NCBI GenBank assembly: GCA_028293005.1
Contig: JAQGLH010000341.1
Location: 1-9,514, forward strand
DNA length: 9,514 nucleotides
Origin: Alphaproteobacteria bacterium
GTDB lineage: Bacteria; Pseudomonadota; Alphaproteobacteria; Sphingomonadales; Sphingomonadaceae
Direction: 5' to 3'
Shown one piece after another: positions 8,001-9,514 of the stretch. The first letter of the stretch is position 1. The number at the start of each line of letters is the position of its first letter. A program made the translations under genes and the position numbers. Below the pieces are notes generated by a model. The model had not been told where the DNA came from. It worked only from the letters and a program-made list of their open reading frames with translations, and made no database searches.

Positions 8001-9514
8001 GCGCGGCTCAGCAGCGCCTCGCAATCCTGCGCGCTTTCGAGCAGGAATTCGTGGATCGTGCCGCTCCCGCCGGCGATAGGGCGGCCGCCGATCGCGCTCC
8101 CTCCGATCGGACCGGCGTCGATTGGGGTCGGCTGCTCCTCGAGCACGCGAAAGCCGAAATTCTCGAACACCGGCACCGCTTCGGACAAGGCGATCGTGCC
8201 GCCGCGGCGATAGGTGACGAGGCGCAGCCGTCCCGGCTCGTCGTCGGCGCGGCGGAACAGGCGGACGTCGCGCGCCTCATCGTCGTGCAGCGCGGCGATG
8301 CGCAGCACGTCCTGCGCGGCCTCGGCGGCCTCGATCCGGGCGCGATAGCTTTCGGGAAATTGCCGCACCAAAGTCAACGCCAGCCGCGTCGCGCGGGCGG
8401 CGCCGACGAGCGGCGCGAGCGCCTCCTCGACGCTCGGCTCCCATCCCCGCACCATCTCGTGGAGGCGGGCATTGAGCGCGGCGCTGTCAGGAAGCGCGCT
8501 GCCCGGCGGGACGTCGATCGTGTAGCGGGCCAGCGCCAGATCGCGGTCGCCAAGCTCGATCGACCAGTTCGAGATCGTCCCCGCCGCGGCCTGCTCGAGC
8601 ATCTGGCCGATCGCGTGCCGCCGCCGGCTGGTCAGTTCGTCGCGCGGCAGCCAGACGAAAGCGAAGAAATGGCCCTTGAGGATGCTTTGCAGCACCACCA
8701 GCGCAGGGCGCGGCCGGTCGGCGAGCGACATGGCGGTGACGACCAGCTGCTTGACCGCATCGCGTTCGAGGCTGACGAGGAGGTCGCGCGGCAGCGCCGC
8801 GATCGAGTGGCGCAGCGCCTTGCCGGCATGACCGCGCGGATCGAAGCCGAGCTCCTCCTCAAGGGCTGCGAGGCGGCGGCGCAGCACCGGCACGTCGTCG
8901 GCGGGCGCGCGTAGCGCCTGGCTCGTCCACAGCCCAGCGTGCATGCCGACCGCATCGACCCTATTCTCCGGCCCGCGAATGGGCACGACGACGAGGTCGA
9001 ACGGGACGCGGCGGTGCACGCTAGACAGGCGGTCCGCCTTCGCGATCAGCGGCGCGCGGCCGCCGCGCTCGAAATAGTCGATCGCGGCAGCGGTGCTGTC
9101 CTCGTCCCACAAAGGCGCTCCCGGATGCCGCAGCAGGCCAAGCGCGCCGCCTTCAGTTTCCGGGTCCGTGGCTTTGACGGCTGCCGTTTCGGGACGGGTC
9201 TCAGGCGGCGTCGCTTCAGCCGACTTTGCCGGCCTCGCGACCTGATAGCCGAGCAACGTCATCGCGCCGTCGGCGAACCAGTGAAGCAGCGCCGAACGTT
9301 CCTCGTCGTGCAAATGCTGCGCGTCGTCGTGCAGCTTTGCCTGCAGCATTTTCCAGTCGTCGACCGCGGCGCGCACGTCCGCGAGCGCGGCCTCGATCTC
9401 GGCCACGAGGAGCTGGCGAGCGCTGGCGGCCGCGCGATCGATCTCGAGATACATCAAGGATTCGCGGCGCGGCAGATCGTCGCACGACGCTTCGAGCGAA
9501 AGCAGGCGGCCCGC
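5072..9514 (-). CDS. gdhB: NAD-dependent glutamate dehydrogenase, large (about 180 kDa) class, partial (N-terminus beyond right edge)
   Basis: The enzyme oxidises L-glutamate with NAD+ to 2-oxoglutarate, ammonium and NADH, a catabolic route from glutamate into the TCA cycle. 1480 residues are visible. The frame stays open through the edge (bases 9458-9514 encode sequence ending RRESL before MYLEIDR, as in relatives), so TTG 9457 is probably internal. Full-length members are about 1550-1650 residues. The N-terminal third has regulatory-type segments (VHRRVPFDLVVVP, GHAGKALRHSIAALPRD). The catalytic part starts near GPVARGGIRWSDRRDDFRTE (about 7430-7490). It continues with VVKNAVIVPTGAKGGF, whose PTGAKGGF (7358-7381) resembles the lysine-containing glutamate site of other GDHs, then GGSHGYDHKAMAITARGAW. 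The nucleotide-binding GCGDMSGDVFGNG lies at 6929-6967, and WFGGIGTYVKA and TDFIDNSAGVDCSDKEVN follow. The C-terminal region (from about 6350 down) is helical. It is convergent with the phaB operon. Called gdhZ in Caulobacter. Confidence 0.96.
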   Translation of the reverse strand, partial: AGRLLSLEASCDDLPRRESLMYLEIDRAAASARQLLVAEIEAALADVRAAVDDWKMLQAKLHDDAQHLHDEERSALLHWFADGAMTLLGYQVARPAKSAEATPPETRPETAAVKATDPETEGGALGLLRHPGAPLWDEDSTAAAIDYFERGGRAPLIAKADRLSSVHRRVPFDLVVVPIRGPENRVDAVGMHAGLWTSQALRAPADDVPVLRRRLAALEEELGFDPRGHAGKALRHSIAALPRDLLVSLERDAVKQLVVTAMSLADRPRPALVVLQSILKGHFFAFVWLPRDELTSRRRHAIGQMLEQAAAGTISNWSIELGDRDLALARYTIDVPPGSALPDSAALNARLHEMVRGWEPSVEEALAPLVGAARATRLALTLVRQFPESYRARIEAAEAAQDVLRIAALHDDEARDVRLFRRADDEPGRLRLVTYRRGGTIALSEAVPVFENFGFRVLEEQPTPIDAGPIGGSAIGGRPIAGGSGTIHEFLLESAQDCEALLSRAAIVERAIAAVLEQRAENDSFNQLLVAAALEPDDVVLLRAWFRYLRQTGLSYGLTTAVEALRKAPAVARGLITLFRARHEPSGQPDDDAAAGAEAMITEALAGVAAIDEDRLLRLLRCIVLATLRTNAFSADREALAFKLDSSLIPGLPAPVPWREIWVYSPRVEGIHLRAGPVARGGIRWSDRRDDFRTEVLSLMKAQVVKNAVIVPTGAKGGFYPKQLPPPAQRDAWLAEGADSYAIFIRALLSLTDNIVAGAVVHPEGIRIRDGEDPYFVVAADKGTATFSDLANSIALARDFWLGDAFASGGSHGYDHKAMAITARGAWVSVQRHFAELGVDVQNQPVRVAGCGDMSGDVFGNGMLLSKAIKLVAAFDHRHIFIDPDPDPAASWEERRRLFGQPRSSWDDYDRKIVSKGGGIFARTQKSIPLTPEMQRTLGIEAAEADPTTLITAILKAPVDLFWFGGIGTYVKAEHENDVEVGDPGNDAVRVDALAMRAKVIGEGANLAVTQAGRIEFALGGGRINTDFIDNSAGVDCSDKEVNIKIALNAEMAEGRLSFEERNQLLAEMTDDVAAIVLEDNRLQTLALSIAERGGAAALPPLARAIEVLEESGRLNRAVEGLESNEDLLRRAQEGQGLTRPELAVLLSTSKLALQDAIEASPLADDPTLDPDLFAIFPDAMRQRHEQAILRHRLRREIVATTIANRFINRLGILAPFALTEQEGVSWAQAAAGLVAAERLFDIAPLWRDIEAFDGPEAVRLELFEQAGAGLRLHIADIVRSTAASIAPGEIVTLLQPGLAKLDASLDALLRTEPRAQAEAIAAQLSGRGAPAGIVDRIVRLFKLNGAIGIAALGRRRGTDEVALTCAYTKLGEALGLDWAQSAANRFQARDPWESLLAAGLARDFEQLRLDFLDRDATGDPEAAVTKWVETQSARVEQFRRTIQRVRTAPVTTLPMIAEIATQARVLLARGYEAAATPPQ
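8066..8110 (-). repeat. Three-unit, 15-bp degenerate tandem repeat within gdhB
   Basis: Read on the minus strand, three consecutive 15-base units encode PIGGS (8110-8096), AIGGR (8095-8081) and PIAGG (8080-8066). They form a glycine-rich segment between PTPIDAG and SGTIHEFLL. The units share ATCG at the same position and glycine codons around it but are not identical, which suggests an old duplication. The repeat keeps the reading frame and probably forms a flexible surface loop in the N-terminal regulatory half. Confidence 0.55.

Noticed and set aside
7016..8914. A 632-codon open frame on the plus strand
   Set aside because: It is fully antisense to the well-conserved glutamate dehydrogenase gene, with low-complexity Arg/Ala/Asp-rich translation. 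It is a GC-bias shadow.
9458..9514. Treating TTG 9457 (or ATG 9454) as the true start of the glutamate dehydrogenase
   Set aside because: The frame stays open to the edge, the upstream codons read like the family (RRESL before MYLEIDR), and the family is about 100 residues longer. The gene is therefore cut by the window.
1..9514. CRISPR array, tRNA/rRNA, IS ends, phage or toxin-antitoxin module
   Set aside because: No regularly spaced repeats, cloverleaf, terminal inverted repeats, transposase or second small gene beside the RHH protein is present. The RHH gene has no toxin neighbour, so an antitoxin role is not supported.

Overview
The window looks like ordinary chromosome from a GC-rich alphaproteobacterium, most likely a sphingomonad (Sphingomonas or a relative). 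This rests on strong G/C bias at third codon positions throughout, protein sequences resembling sphingomonad Lgt, HemH and PhaB, a very large NAD-dependent glutamate dehydrogenase, an RHH_4-type small protein, and an intergenic palindrome of a kind scattered through alphaproteobacterial genomes. I see no IS element, phage gene, tRNA, rRNA, CRISPR array or abrupt compositional change.

Layout. The left edge cuts lgt (prolipoprotein diacylglyceryl transferase, minus strand, start TTG at 488; the C-terminus is off the window). A 161-bp divergent gap (489-649) separates it from a plus-strand run of four closely spaced genes. These are a Tat-signal-bearing molybdopterin-binding oxidoreductase of the IorB type (650-2911), ferrochelatase hemH (2908-3972, overlapping the previous gene by ATGA), acetoacetyl-CoA reductase phaB (4000-4722), and a small ribbon-helix-helix protein (4762-5013). 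The run ends in a palindromic element (5012-5060) in the gap to the convergent gene on the minus strand. That gene is the large NAD-glutamate dehydrogenase (5072 to the right edge), whose N-terminus continues past 9514.

How the genes fit together. The plus-strand run is probably one transcription unit, judging by one start-stop overlap and gaps of 27 and 39 bases. It joins functions with no textbook link: a periplasmic or membrane-anchored molybdo-hydroxylase subunit, the last step of heme synthesis, the reductive step of polyhydroxybutyrate synthesis, and a possible small DNA-binding regulator. Lgt (lipoprotein maturation) and glutamate dehydrogenase (glutamate catabolism to 2-oxoglutarate and ammonium) are separate units.

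I did not find a clearly novel system. The points most worth a second look are the orphan, sequence-divergent IorB-like protein coupled to hemH, the palindromic repeat that begins inside a stop codon, the RHH protein behind phaB, and a three-unit pentapeptide repeat inside the glutamate dehydrogenase.
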